Below, in pieces: positions 44,139-51,574 of a stretch of 64,000 bases of DNA. Position numbers and translations under genes: made by a program. Every line of letters begins with the position of its first letter. Position 1 is the first letter of the stretch. The stretch spans positions 906,907 to 970,906 of the forward strand of contig NZ_MDJS01000002.1 in the NCBI RefSeq assembly GCF_001705515.1, given 5' to 3'. The notes beneath the pieces were generated by a model. The model ran no database searches and had not been told where the DNA came from. It saw nothing but the letters and a program-made list of their open reading frames with translations. The DNA is from Mucilaginibacter sp. PPCGB 2223 (GTDB taxonomy: Bacteria; Bacteroidota; Bacteroidia; Sphingobacteriales; Sphingobacteriaceae).

Positions 44139-44252
44139 AGTATCAAGTAATTAGTATCAAGTATCAAGTACCGGGTATTGCTGTAGGATTATCAAGTAGT
44201 TGGCATCAGGTAGTTTTTTGTCTTGCTACTTGATACTCGCTACTTGATACTG
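44139..44252. repeat. Hairpin spacer built from AGTATCAA words, second copy
   Basis: The left arm at 44139-44170 repeats AGTATCAAGT; the right arm at 44221-44252 is its near-perfect complement (CTACTTGATACT, twice). The loop is ~50 nt and itself contains a third copy, ATCAAGTAG. It lies between two large tail genes and fills most of the spacer. Confidence 0.78.
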
Positions 44253-44257
44253 AAGCG

Positions 44258-46060
44258 CTACGCGCGTTGCGTATTCACCTCGGGCAACAGGAAGGCGATC
44301 TCGAAATCGCCGCGGCCCTCATAGGTTTGGTACATTTTGAGCGATTTGGTATCGATGATAACCCCTTGCCAGGTATTGGTGGCGGCATCAACCAGGCGGT
44401 AAACCTTGGGCGAGTACAGCAAGGTTGCCAGCACTTCGGCTTCGGCGGCGGGTACATCGTTTTTGCCGGCGGTGATCTTTTTTTGCGCGTCGATACTGAT
44501 GAGTTGTTGGGTGCTGTCGGCGGTAGCATAATCGCTGATAAAGCGTTCGGTGATTACCGGGTTGCTGGTGTTGAGCTCGTGGAACTGGTTTTTGATGAAC
44601 ATATAATACAGCCATCCGCCTGATGGCGCCATCCATTTTAAATACTCGTAAGGCAGGCCATTGCAGGGTGAGCTATCGAGCAGTAAGCGTTTACTTTCGG
44701 TTACCTGGATGTTTTGGCCCGATGTATCGGTGTAAAACAAAAACACATCGAGATATATGCTGCCGGCGGGTATATTTTGAGTGATGCGCAGGCGGTTAAC
44801 GCCTAATTTACTGTAAAGTACCCCGGGCGCCTGTTTTTCGATAAGCAGTTTTGAGCCATCATCGTTTAACAGTACCGAGCCATTTTCGTTAAGCAGCATG
44901 GCCTCGCCCAGGGCGCCGGTAATGTTGCCATTGATATCGATGCCATTGCCGCCCAGTTTTATCTGATGGCCGGCTATTTTTTCGGAGTAGATGAACGACA
45001 GGTCGAAAGGCATATCGGTGTAAAAATGCGGTATCGCAAAATCGTTTAAAAACTTAGCCGGGTGGGGTTGAACGGCATCGGGTAGGGTAACATAGGGCTG
45101 CATATTACCGCCGGTTTTGTTACCGATCTGCATGGCCGAGTATGTTACGTAAAACGGGTCGCCGGCGCTGCTCCAACCACTATCAAAGCCATCAGCTACC
45201 TCTTTGTACCGAACAGTGTACGAAGCGCTGATGTTGGCATCGCGGTAGTTGATGGCGGTATAATCAAGGCCATCGGCAGGTTGCAGCAGCGTACGCAGAT
45301 ATTTGCTGATATCGGCACGGCAATATCCCGTAAGGTTGGCGGCATGGATAGCCGTGATGACATTGCTTGCGCCATCGTACCCGCTGGTAACTTCGGTAAC
45401 AAACTTGCGGCCGGGGGCGTGGGTAAGGCTTTGGTAGCCAAAAACGATAGGGTTAAACAGGGCCGACCAGCGCGAGCCGCCGCTTGCGGGTGTGCTGATC
45501 AGGACGGGAATAATGGCAGTTACCGTAAAACTTTGCGAAACGATGGTGCCCAGGGTATCTTGCACGTAAGCAACATAACTTGCAGCACTTAAACCTGTAA
45601 ATACAGGGCTGCTTTGGTAGGTTGTGCCGCCAATACTGTATTGCAATGGCGTATTGCTGCCTATGGCATGTATAGTGACCTGCCCGTCGGCGGCGCCGGG
45701 AGCGCTTTCCTGCTGGTCAAGGCTGACGGAGCTGACGGCCAGATCGTCTGGTGGCGTTCCACCTCCGCCACCGGTGCCGCCGCCGGTGCCCGTATCAACG
45801 TTAATAACGGCGAATGGGTTTGTTATTGTAGCTACGATGTTCCAGGTGTCTGAACCTTTTGGGATACTGCTGATCAGATCGCCTGGGTGGAACGTCCTGT
45901 TGTTGGTCAGGCCGGTGTAATCGGTAATTACCGAATTATCCCAGCTTGCTGTTATGGCGAGCGTAGGTATGGTAGCAGATGGGTTATATGATACTTCGAT
46001 AAGGGTATCGCCGAAACTGTCGGTTACGGTAAAAGAATCTATTACAATAGGTGCTGGCAT
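44258..46060 (-). CDS. Large tail/appendage protein with SprB-like repeat
   Basis: 600 residues. Residues ~1-95 are beta. A Gly/Thr linker (GTGGGTGGGGGT) divides it from VSLDQQESAPGAADGQVTIHAIGS..QYSIGG, a segment like the SprB repeat of Bacteroidota surface proteins. The rest is mixed beta with GYQSLTHAPGRKF. Such a chimera of virion protein and adhesin-like repeat suggests binding to host-surface glycans. No signal peptide. Confidence 0.65.
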   Translation of the reverse strand: MPAPIVIDSFTVTDSFGDTLIEVSYNPSATIPTLAITASWDNSVITDYTGLTNNRTFHPGDLISSIPKGSDTWNIVATITNPFAVINVDTGTGGGTGGGGGTPPDDLAVSSVSLDQQESAPGAADGQVTIHAIGSNTPLQYSIGGTTYQSSPVFTGLSAASYVAYVQDTLGTIVSQSFTVTAIIPVLISTPASGGSRWSALFNPIVFGYQSLTHAPGRKFVTEVTSGYDGASNVITAIHAANLTGYCRADISKYLRTLLQPADGLDYTAINYRDANISASYTVRYKEVADGFDSGWSSAGDPFYVTYSAMQIGNKTGGNMQPYVTLPDAVQPHPAKFLNDFAIPHFYTDMPFDLSFIYSEKIAGHQIKLGGNGIDINGNITGALGEAMLLNENGSVLLNDDGSKLLIEKQAPGVLYSKLGVNRLRITQNIPAGSIYLDVFLFYTDTSGQNIQVTESKRLLLDSSPCNGLPYEYLKWMAPSGGWLYYMFIKNQFHELNTSNPVITERFISDYATADSTQQLISIDAQKKITAGKNDVPAAEAEVLATLLYSPKVYRLVDAATNTWQGVIIDTKSLKMYQTYEGRGDFEIAFLLPEVNTQRA

Positions 46061-46117
46061 ATTGATATGTTTAGTTCATGAATCATGGTTGATAGTTCGT
46101 GGAAATGTAAGTTGCTC

Positions 46118-46570
46118 TTATGATGGAGCCAGTGTTTTAAATATTTCATCGGCAGTTTTTTGCAGGTATTGGCCGGCTATCTGATCAAAAACCTGATCGA
46201 GCGTATCGAGGTTTAAGGGTACGCTCAATACGCCCGAGTTGCCGCCTGCGCGGTACAGCCGCGTGCCGCTTTTGTGGATGGTATTGGCTACAGCGTAGGG
46301 ATTAAGATCGAGACCCTTTGCGCTGATCCAATCGCGGATGATCCCGACCAGGTCGGGGTTGCCATGATCGCCTTTGGGCACGGTTGTAGGCCCGCGGCCA
46401 TGCTCCAAAAAATAAATACTGCTGTTGGCTTCCAGTTCGTACCCATTAGGGGTTTCGATAACCTGGAGCGAGCCGAGGGTTTTGCCACTTGCCGACATAC
46501 CCCGCTGCGTAGCTGCATCAATGATCTGCTGTTTGACTGCGTTGAAATAGTTTAATAATTCGGTCGTCAT
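46118..46570 (-). CDS. HK97-gp10-like tail completion protein candidate
   Basis: 150 residues, helical at both ends and beta in the middle. TTELLNYFNAVKQQIIDAATQRGMSASGKTLGSLQVIE plus the YFLEHGRGPT loop is the general shape of the gp10 family that joins tail to head. No direct family match is claimed. It lies between tail and neck genes in the late cluster. Confidence 0.55.
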   Translation of the reverse strand: MTTELLNYFNAVKQQIIDAATQRGMSASGKTLGSLQVIETPNGYELEANSSIYFLEHGRGPTTVPKGDHGNPDLVGIIRDWISAKGLDLNPYAVANTIHKSGTRLYRAGGNSGVLSVPLNLDTLDQVFDQIAGQYLQKTADEIFKTLAPS

Positions 46571-46633
46571 GGATGTGATTTATTGTCGGGGATACATTTA
46601 TTGTGTAATTTTAGGCAACCAATTACCTGCAAT

Positions 46634-47299
46634 ATGAAACCCAGGCTTTTGCTGCTGCCTTTAGTTTTAATGCTTTATATGGCTGCCTGTAAAAAGACGC
46701 CCGGCGATAGCGAAACCGTTACTTTCCCGAGGAAGCTTTATATCAGCGGGATGGGCGCAAAGGGGACATTGCGGATAATGACCGCCAACGGGGACATCAC
46801 CGACCCCGCACTTAAAGCTAAATTTTTAGGCGTTCAGCAAAACTATTTTAATGTTGCGCTTGCCCCGGGCGATACCAGCTCTATTACGTTTTTAAAGCGG
46901 GATACAGCGGTGTTCAATGCATCAAAAACAAAGTACGAGGTGTATAATAACGAGGGCCTGTTCCTGTTCAGCTCGCCCGATTACCGGGTTAACATTAACG
47001 GCCCCGGCGATGTGCTGTATACCTTTTTGCAATATACGGGCCAATACATTTCTTTCCCCATCAATAATGGCACGGCTTACCTGGCCAAAGAGGTTGATGC
47101 CGGGCATGGCGACTATAATACTATTACCCTTTCGGTTTTAGCCTATAAGTTTACCAGCGGCCCTTATCCGGCTAAATATCAGATGCTGGCCGGATCGGTA
47201 TATAACGAGTTTAATTTGAGCGCCGATTTAAATCTCGGAAAGAACGATACCCTGGCTGTACAGGGATGGACGGTGACTTATAAAGTCCGTAGTCGATAA
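46634..47299 (+). CDS. Opposite-strand cargo lipoprotein
   Basis: 221 residues from ATG 46634; a longer frame upstream is unlikely because the lipoprotein signal starts here. Lipobox MAACKK (Cys ~20). The mature part is beta-rich, with SGMGAKGTLRIMTANGD and YFNVALAPGDTSSITFLKRD resembling DUF4397-like beta proteins. It reads against the surrounding late genes, the position of a moron. Expression from its own promoter in the lysogen would fit exclusion or envelope modification. The function is unknown. Confidence 0.7.
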   Translation: MKPRLLLLPLVLMLYMAACKKTPGDSETVTFPRKLYISGMGAKGTLRIMTANGDITDPALKAKFLGVQQNYFNVALAPGDTSSITFLKRDTAVFNASKTKYEVYNNEGLFLFSSPDYRVNINGPGDVLYTFLQYTGQYISFPINNGTAYLAKEVDAGHGDYNTITLSVLAYKFTSGPYPAKYQMLAGSVYNEFNLSADLNLGKNDTLAVQGWTVTYKVRSR

Positions 47300-47361
47300 T
47301 CCATACTTTTTGGGTAGTAAAGATGTCTTTTTACTATGGCCTGGCAGCCATCGGCTATATA

Positions 47362-47793
47362 CTAAACACAAACTGCATAACCGCTTTTATCGCGCAGGGT
47401 GATCATGGTTAATACACCGCAAACGGCGCTGTCGAACTTATAGAACAGGTGCTTAAACTGCACCTTGTCGACATGATCGAACTGTTTGGTTTGATTAATG
47501 CGGGCAACGTACTCGATGGCCAGGTCCTTCATTTGTTCGGTAATGCTTTCCCGCTGGCCGGTAGTCATGTCGATATCGCCTTTCTGGCAAAAAAACAAAA
47601 ACAGCGGCCAGGTTTTGCGTGCGGCGCCCGTAGTGGCAGATAGCTCGGCGCCCGAGTTTACGATAGTTTGTACATGCAGCATCGGAAATTGTGCATCGTC
47701 GGCCTGAAGGTTTGCCTCATAGTCGGTTCCGTAAAAAAAGGAAGCCACGGAGGCTTGCTGAGAAGCAATGGTTTGTAAGGTCTGTTTGATCAT
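47362..47793 (-). CDS. Tail-terminator-like phage protein
   Basis: 143 residues from ATG 47793 (MIKQTLQTIASQQ); a longer upstream frame runs through a word-repeat hairpin and is unlikely. It is alpha/beta with FPMLHVQTIVNSGAELSATTGAARKTWPLFLFFCQKGD in the middle, like minor tail or tail-terminator proteins. It follows the tail-assembly chaperone, a usual neighbour. The role is inferred from position. Confidence 0.6.
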   Translation of the reverse strand: MIKQTLQTIASQQASVASFFYGTDYEANLQADDAQFPMLHVQTIVNSGAELSATTGAARKTWPLFLFFCQKGDIDMTTGQRESITEQMKDLAIEYVARINQTKQFDHVDKVQFKHLFYKFDSAVCGVLTMITLRDKSGYAVCV

Positions 47794-47806
47794 TTGATTT
47801 TGCTTT

Positions 47807-47900
47807 AGTCCATGGCCGATAGTCCATAGACCATGGTTAGTTATAATGGTAATAGGCTGATCGACTATCGCTATGGACCATCGACCATTGACTATCGACT
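47807..47900. repeat. Hairpin spacer built from AGTCCATGG words
   Basis: The left arm at 47807-47836 has AGTCCATGG, CCGATAGTCCATAG and ACCATGG. The right arm at about 47863-47900 has CTATCGCTATGGACCATCGACC and ATTGACTATCGACT. Inverted copies of AGTCCATAG, GACCATGG and CGATAGTC pair across a ~25-nt loop. It ends against the stop codon of the chaperone extension. Confidence 0.72.
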
Positions 47901-48158
47901 TTACCTTGTATTCACCACCTCGGCGTAGCGTTTTTGATATTCCATGCGTTCGCGGTTCATCAGTAGTTTGATGAGTACGCGATCGTAGCTTTGCGTGAGC
48001 ACTTCGTTCCATTTGGTGATATCAAAGCCGGCCAGGGTATCGATACTGAGCATCCAGCCAAACTGGTTTAGTTTTGATGCGTTGGCGCGGATCTCATCGG
48101 TTGCAGGGGGGCGGTGCAGTAATGCTGCCTGGTCGGCTACAAGTTTGGGTACTTCCGA
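47901..48158 (-). CDS. Tail-assembly chaperone frameshift extension (GT-type)
   Basis: This open segment (85 residues) has no good start of its own and begins in the -1 frame right at the T10 run inside the chaperone gene. The product would read FFFSEVPKLVADQAALLHRPP, continuing with LNQFGWMLSIDTLAGFDITKW and ending RYAEVVNTR. A short G product and a longer GT fusion made by -1 frameshifting are the rule in siphovirus tail-assembly chaperones. An error in the T10 homopolymer of the assembly would give the same picture. Confidence 0.75.
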   Translation of the reverse strand, partial: SEVPKLVADQAALLHRPPATDEIRANASKLNQFGWMLSIDTLAGFDITKWNEVLTQSYDRVLIKLLMNRERMEYQKRYAEVVNTR

Positions 48159-48703
48159 AAAAAAAAATTGGCAATGGGTACCGCGTCAGTTACAGGGATA
48201 GTTAAAATTTGCTCCATGTAAGCCTCATCATCAATCTTTTCGTCGCTGTAAAGCACGCCATCGCCCATATAGGGCAGCCAGAAATAATGTGCCAAAACCT
48301 GGGGGATGATGTCCGTTGGATCAAAGTCCGCACCGGTTTCGGCGCTGCGCTTCTGCTCTTCGCTGATGAGGTTGTGCACTGCAATAAAGGCGCCCACGGG
48401 CTCGAGTTTGAGGTTTTTGGGTACGGTTACTTTTTTGCCGGCAATGGTGGTCTGTTTGGGCAGTTTTTTACCTTCGATGCCTTTAGAGAGTTTCTCGCCG
48501 AGGGTATTTAATAAAAGCCGGCAGAGGTCGAGGTCGTCGCGTCCTTTAAAGTTTTGTACGCTCTGGCGGTCCATCCCGGTAAGGGCGCATATCTCGTCGA
48601 GAATGCCTTTTGACTGCCGTAAGGCAAAAAACTGGCCCAGGCTGATCTCGTTCGCCTCGGTTGGAAAGTTGTAAGGGTTTCCGTTTAGTTTGATTGGAAG
48701 CAT
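48137..48703 (-). CDS. Tail-assembly chaperone, G-type
   Basis: 188 residues from ATG 48703 (MLPIKLNGNPYNFPTE); the longer frame upstream runs through the leader. It is helical, with ISLGQFFALRQSKGILDEICALTGMD in the N-terminal part, a good match to G-type tail chaperones. It ends FFFRKYPNL, just after AAT TTT TTT TTT in the zero frame. It would bind the tape measure during tail assembly. It has its own promoter copy (48820-48851) with a ~110-nt leader. Confidence 0.75.
   Translation of the reverse strand: MLPIKLNGNPYNFPTEANEISLGQFFALRQSKGILDEICALTGMDRQSVQNFKGRDDLDLCRLLLNTLGEKLSKGIEGKKLPKQTTIAGKKVTVPKNLKLEPVGAFIAVHNLISEEQKRSAETGADFDPTDIIPQVLAHYFWLPYMGDGVLYSDEKIDDEAYMEQILTIPVTDAVPIANFFFRKYPNL
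48158..48167 (-). promoter_or_regulatory. T10 slippery run for -1 frameshift
   Basis: Ten T on the minus strand, read AAT TTT TTT TTT CGG in the zero frame. A slip of one base back leads to TCG GAA GTA and opens the 85-residue extension. The zero frame ends seven codons later. Confidence 0.75.
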
Positions 48704-48819
48704 GATGCGTTTAGTTTCAAGTAAATAGCAGTATGAGATATCAAAACACTGGCTGGCAGTCGGGTTAGCTGATCTGAGCAAGGTAATGAGTACAGCCTGA
48801 TTTTTTATTACATTAATTA

Positions 48820-48851
48820 CAAAGGTAATATTATTAATTCAGGACACCAAA
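48820..48851 (-). promoter_or_regulatory. Phage late promoter 2 (before tail chaperone)
   Basis: On the minus strand a -33 box TTTG (48848-48851), a 20-nt spacer and a -7 box TACCTTTG (48820-48827). The bases after it, TAATTAATGTAAT, nearly match promoter 1. The leader then continues with CAGGCTG and CTGCCAGCC, also found in the terminase leader. Confidence 0.75.
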
Positions 48852-48942
48852 TTTTTTGATTAATTTTCAGAAAAGTTATTTTAAAGTAACTAAGTATGTA
48901 GATTTAGTGCGTATATCACTTTAAACCGTTTTTCGTTAGTTA

Positions 48943-49587
48943 ATGGGCAAATTGAGGATACCCGGCGTTTTTGTTATTTTGTTGATGATTGCGGCTTGCA
49001 AAAGCTCGTTGAATATTGACGATGTCCCTGTTTTTGTTGCCGAGGGCGATTCGATTACGCTCGGGGGAGCTATTGCCAGCGACCACAGATGGGTAAACAT
49101 TGTATGCGATACCAGGCACTGGTTATTGACAAATCTGGGTGTTAATGGCACAACGATCAATTCGATGGATATCGGCGAAATCAATGCCAAACCTGCGAAA
49201 GTTGCCTACCTGAGTTGCGCATTCAGTACCAACGATGTATCATATTACACAGATCAGAGCAGCATTGATTTTTTTAAAGCCGGATATCGTAAGTATTTGA
49301 ATACAAGGCTTAGCGAAGGATGGAAGGCTGATGATATCATACTTGTTTCGGCATACTTAACTAATAAGGACCCGGTATATAACGCGCGGCAGGATATGTA
49401 TATTGCTGCGGTGCATGATATTGCAACGGAGTTTGGCATTAAAAAAGTTTACGATGCCAAAGCATATATGCTGCAACACGGCGGCACCAAACTGGTAAGC
49501 GATGATACAACACACCCGACCATAGATGGTTATGCGGTGATTGCGCAAGGGATGATTGAACTGCTTGATAAATTTGGGGTAAACTAA
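48943..49587 (+). CDS. SGNH/GDSL-type hydrolase lipoprotein (opposite-strand cargo)
   Basis: 214 residues. Lipobox LMIAAC (Cys19). The four SGNH blocks are present: GDSIT with Ser37, Gly66 in NLGVNG, Asn97 in STND, and Asp188/His191 in DDTTHP. Such enzymes are esterases, often deacetylating polysaccharides or peptidoglycan. It reads against the late genes, between terminase and chaperone, directly beside promoter 2 on the other strand. A lysogenic-conversion enzyme acting on surface acetyl groups is a reasonable inference, since an acyltransferase gene lies at the other end of the block. Confidence 0.85.
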   Translation: MGKLRIPGVFVILLMIAACKSSLNIDDVPVFVAEGDSITLGGAIASDHRWVNIVCDTRHWLLTNLGVNGTTINSMDIGEINAKPAKVAYLSCAFSTNDVSYYTDQSSIDFFKAGYRKYLNTRLSEGWKADDIILVSAYLTNKDPVYNARQDMYIAAVHDIATEFGIKKVYDAKAYMLQHGGTKLVSDDTTHPTIDGYAVIAQGMIELLDKFGVN

Positions 49588-49615
49588 TAAATATCGTCCG
49601 TGTGCTTACAGGAGG

Positions 49616-51082
49616 TTACCTGTTTTTTATATCGAACACCTTTTTAGTGCCTAACAGCCTTATCTCTGTTTTTTTGCGAAAGTTGAACCTGGCCCTGCCG
49701 GTGATGTGGCCTGGCAGCAGGCATAGTTCGGTAGCGGCCCAAACCAGTGCGTCGATCCGGTTGGGTGATTTTTCGCCTTTTTTGGCCTCCCAGCTTGTCA
49801 TTTCCAGCTCAAGCTCAAGTAATTGGTCGATGTGATGTGCCTTGCCCTGTTCGTAAATGGCGGCTACCGGTTCGGCACGGGTCAGTTTATCGCGGGTGGC
49901 ATGCACAGGCTTGTAACTGATAGATGCATCAACTCCCCGCAACACAGTTTCGATCATATCGCCGCCGTTGTTTACCTCACCAATGATGCGATCGGCACGG
50001 TAGTGCTGGTAAAGGGCCACGGCACGGCGGGCCCAGTCGGTAGGGCCGGGGTACCGATCGGTTTTATCTTCCAAAACGTACAAATGATCATCAAGCCCCA
50101 GCCCGGCTACAATGATGCCGGTTTCATCGCTGGTATCTTTGCTGCTCACGGCAGGGTCGATGGCCACTACAATGCGCTTTAAGCTAACAGGCAGGGTACC
50201 ATCGGCCAGGCGGCGCATGCGGGTAGCGTTGATGAGGTCGTCGGTCCAGAGGGCGCATTCGCTGTCGTCGGCAAACTCGCCGTCGCGGAAACGTTTGCGT
50301 TTGCGCAACGGAAGCGAATTGAGCGTGGCCATATATTCTTTGTTGATGTTATCGCTATTATCTGCAGGGTTCATCAGCAGGTGCCCGTAGCGCGGCTTAT
50401 CGAGGCTGGTGTTGGTTTCGGGTTCGGTATTGTTATAAAATACCTGGTACATCCAGTGTTTTTTGCTGGGAGGGTTGGCGTCGACAAAAAGCTGCGGCCG
50501 GGCATCGTCAACCTTTTGGGCCAGGCGCGTTTTAAGGGTGGTATAAGCTTCGTAGGATATCTGGCTGGCTTCGTTTAAAAAAACAGTGAGGAACTCCATG
50601 CCGAGTATCTTCTCGGTGCGATCCTTGTCGTCGAGGCCTGCGAGCCATACCTGTGAGCCGTTTTCAAATTCGAGGTAATAGTCGGTATTGCGCCATTTAA
50701 CCTTAACATCGGGGTAGGCCAGCTTAAGTACTTTTTTAAGGGTATCCAGCCAGATGGAGTTTTTAGCGTGGTTAAAGCGGAAACGGGCTATCAGATGCCG
50801 CGAGCCGGGATGTTGCAGCGCCAGCGCCAACTGATGGTATACAATGATGAACGATTTGCCCGAGCGGCTGCCGCCAACGAGCAGAAACTCGGAGGCCTGT
50901 TGGCCGAACATGGCCAGTGCCTGGTTTTGACGGCTGGTTTGCCTGAAGGTTATATGGTCTGGTTTTTTTTCGGGGGCGTCAATAGTCATTGCGTCAGCGA
51001 TCAATGGGGCATCGGGCAGGTTTTGAATGGCGGTAGTTGTTTTCTTCTTTTTTAAAGATGCGGAGTTTTGGGATTTTGACAT
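49616..51082 (-). CDS. Terminase large subunit
   Basis: 488 residues from ATG 51082 (MSKSQNSASLKKKK); a longer frame upstream runs into the leader. The ATPase part shows Walker A GGSRSGKS (70-77) and Walker B LTVFLNE (~165-171). The nuclease part has AIDPA (Asp309), a second acidic pair near 319-320 and a late Asp in RIDALVWAATE. The enzyme cuts and pumps DNA into the capsid through the portal. No small-terminase gene is found upstream, which is unusual. It is probably the first late gene, with its own promoter and a ~125-nt leader. Confidence 0.95.
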   Translation of the reverse strand: MSKSQNSASLKKKKTTTAIQNLPDAPLIADAMTIDAPEKKPDHITFRQTSRQNQALAMFGQQASEFLLVGGSRSGKSFIIVYHQLALALQHPGSRHLIARFRFNHAKNSIWLDTLKKVLKLAYPDVKVKWRNTDYYLEFENGSQVWLAGLDDKDRTEKILGMEFLTVFLNEASQISYEAYTTLKTRLAQKVDDARPQLFVDANPPSKKHWMYQVFYNNTEPETNTSLDKPRYGHLLMNPADNSDNINKEYMATLNSLPLRKRKRFRDGEFADDSECALWTDDLINATRMRRLADGTLPVSLKRIVVAIDPAVSSKDTSDETGIIVAGLGLDDHLYVLEDKTDRYPGPTDWARRAVALYQHYRADRIIGEVNNGGDMIETVLRGVDASISYKPVHATRDKLTRAEPVAAIYEQGKAHHIDQLLELELEMTSWEAKKGEKSPNRIDALVWAATELCLLPGHITGRARFNFRKKTEIRLLGTKKVFDIKNR

Positions 51083-51212
51083 GAGAATGTATGTGCAGAG
51101 TGGTTGGCATTGAGGCAGAACGCCTGTATTTGAAAATAAAGAACAACGGCTGGCAGGTAAAACTGGCTTGTTTTGGCAGATAACGCAGCCTGTATATTTA
51201 TTACATTTATTA

Positions 51213-51244
51213 CAAATGTAAAGGTACGGCAAAAAAAATACAAA
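51213..51244 (-). promoter_or_regulatory. Phage late promoter 1 (before terminase)
   Basis: On the minus strand a -33 box TTTG (51241-51244), a 20-nt spacer and a -7 box TACATTTG (51213-51220), followed by TAATAAATGTAATAAAT. This is the Bacteroidota primary-sigma pattern with exact spacing. Promoters 2 and 3 share the sequence. Confidence 0.78.
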
Positions 51245-51574
51245 TGCAAATTGGCGCTGCAGATTGTTGTTTGTGTGTTTGATAAAAAAAGGTGTTACTA
51301 TACTTTATCATTACTCAACTTCATAATCAAACAAAACGGGCAAGCCAGTGTTTTTTGCCTGACCGCGTTAGGGCACCGTTTTTATATGTACTTAACATGC
51401 AGCAACAAAAGTTTTGCATTAACGTACAAGCAATAAAACTTTTGTTAATTTTAGTACGCCTGCGGCAGTTTTATATATTAATGTAATTTATTATTTAATA
51501 TTAAATTATACACAATTTGTGATAACTTGGGCGCAATTAATATTATAAAAATTTACATTACCTGAATTACTGTT
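51245..51574. other. Intergenic region between the phage block and a host kinase
   Basis: About 330 nt, AT-rich, with no convincing gene. It holds a perfect 12-nt inverted repeat, AACAAAAGTTTT (51404-51415) and AAAACTTTTGTT (51435-51446), and CACAATTTGTG at 51511-51521, the core of the palindrome at 12386. No direct repeat shared with the left edge was seen, so no attachment site can be placed. Confidence 0.55.

Larger units (their letters stand above)
25727..51244 (-). mobile_element. Siphovirus-type prophage-like late-gene block
   Basis: Almost all genes read leftward and encode virion or lysis proteins: terminase, tail chaperone, tail proteins, tape measure, protease-scaffold, capsid, portal, fibres, holin, endolysin and spanin candidate. 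A long tape measure and a G/GT-type chaperone indicate a long non-contractile tail. I find no integrase, transposase, repressor, replication or small terminase gene, and no clear flanking direct repeat. The edges are set by the last spanin-like gene and the promoter upstream of terminase; the acyltransferase at 24725 may belong to it. It may be a decayed prophage, a satellite, or a gene-transfer-agent-like element. Confidence 0.85.

Noticed and set aside
24492..51574. Attachment-site direct repeats flanking the prophage block
   Set aside because: I compared the sequence at both edges by eye and found no repeat longer than AT-rich chance matches.
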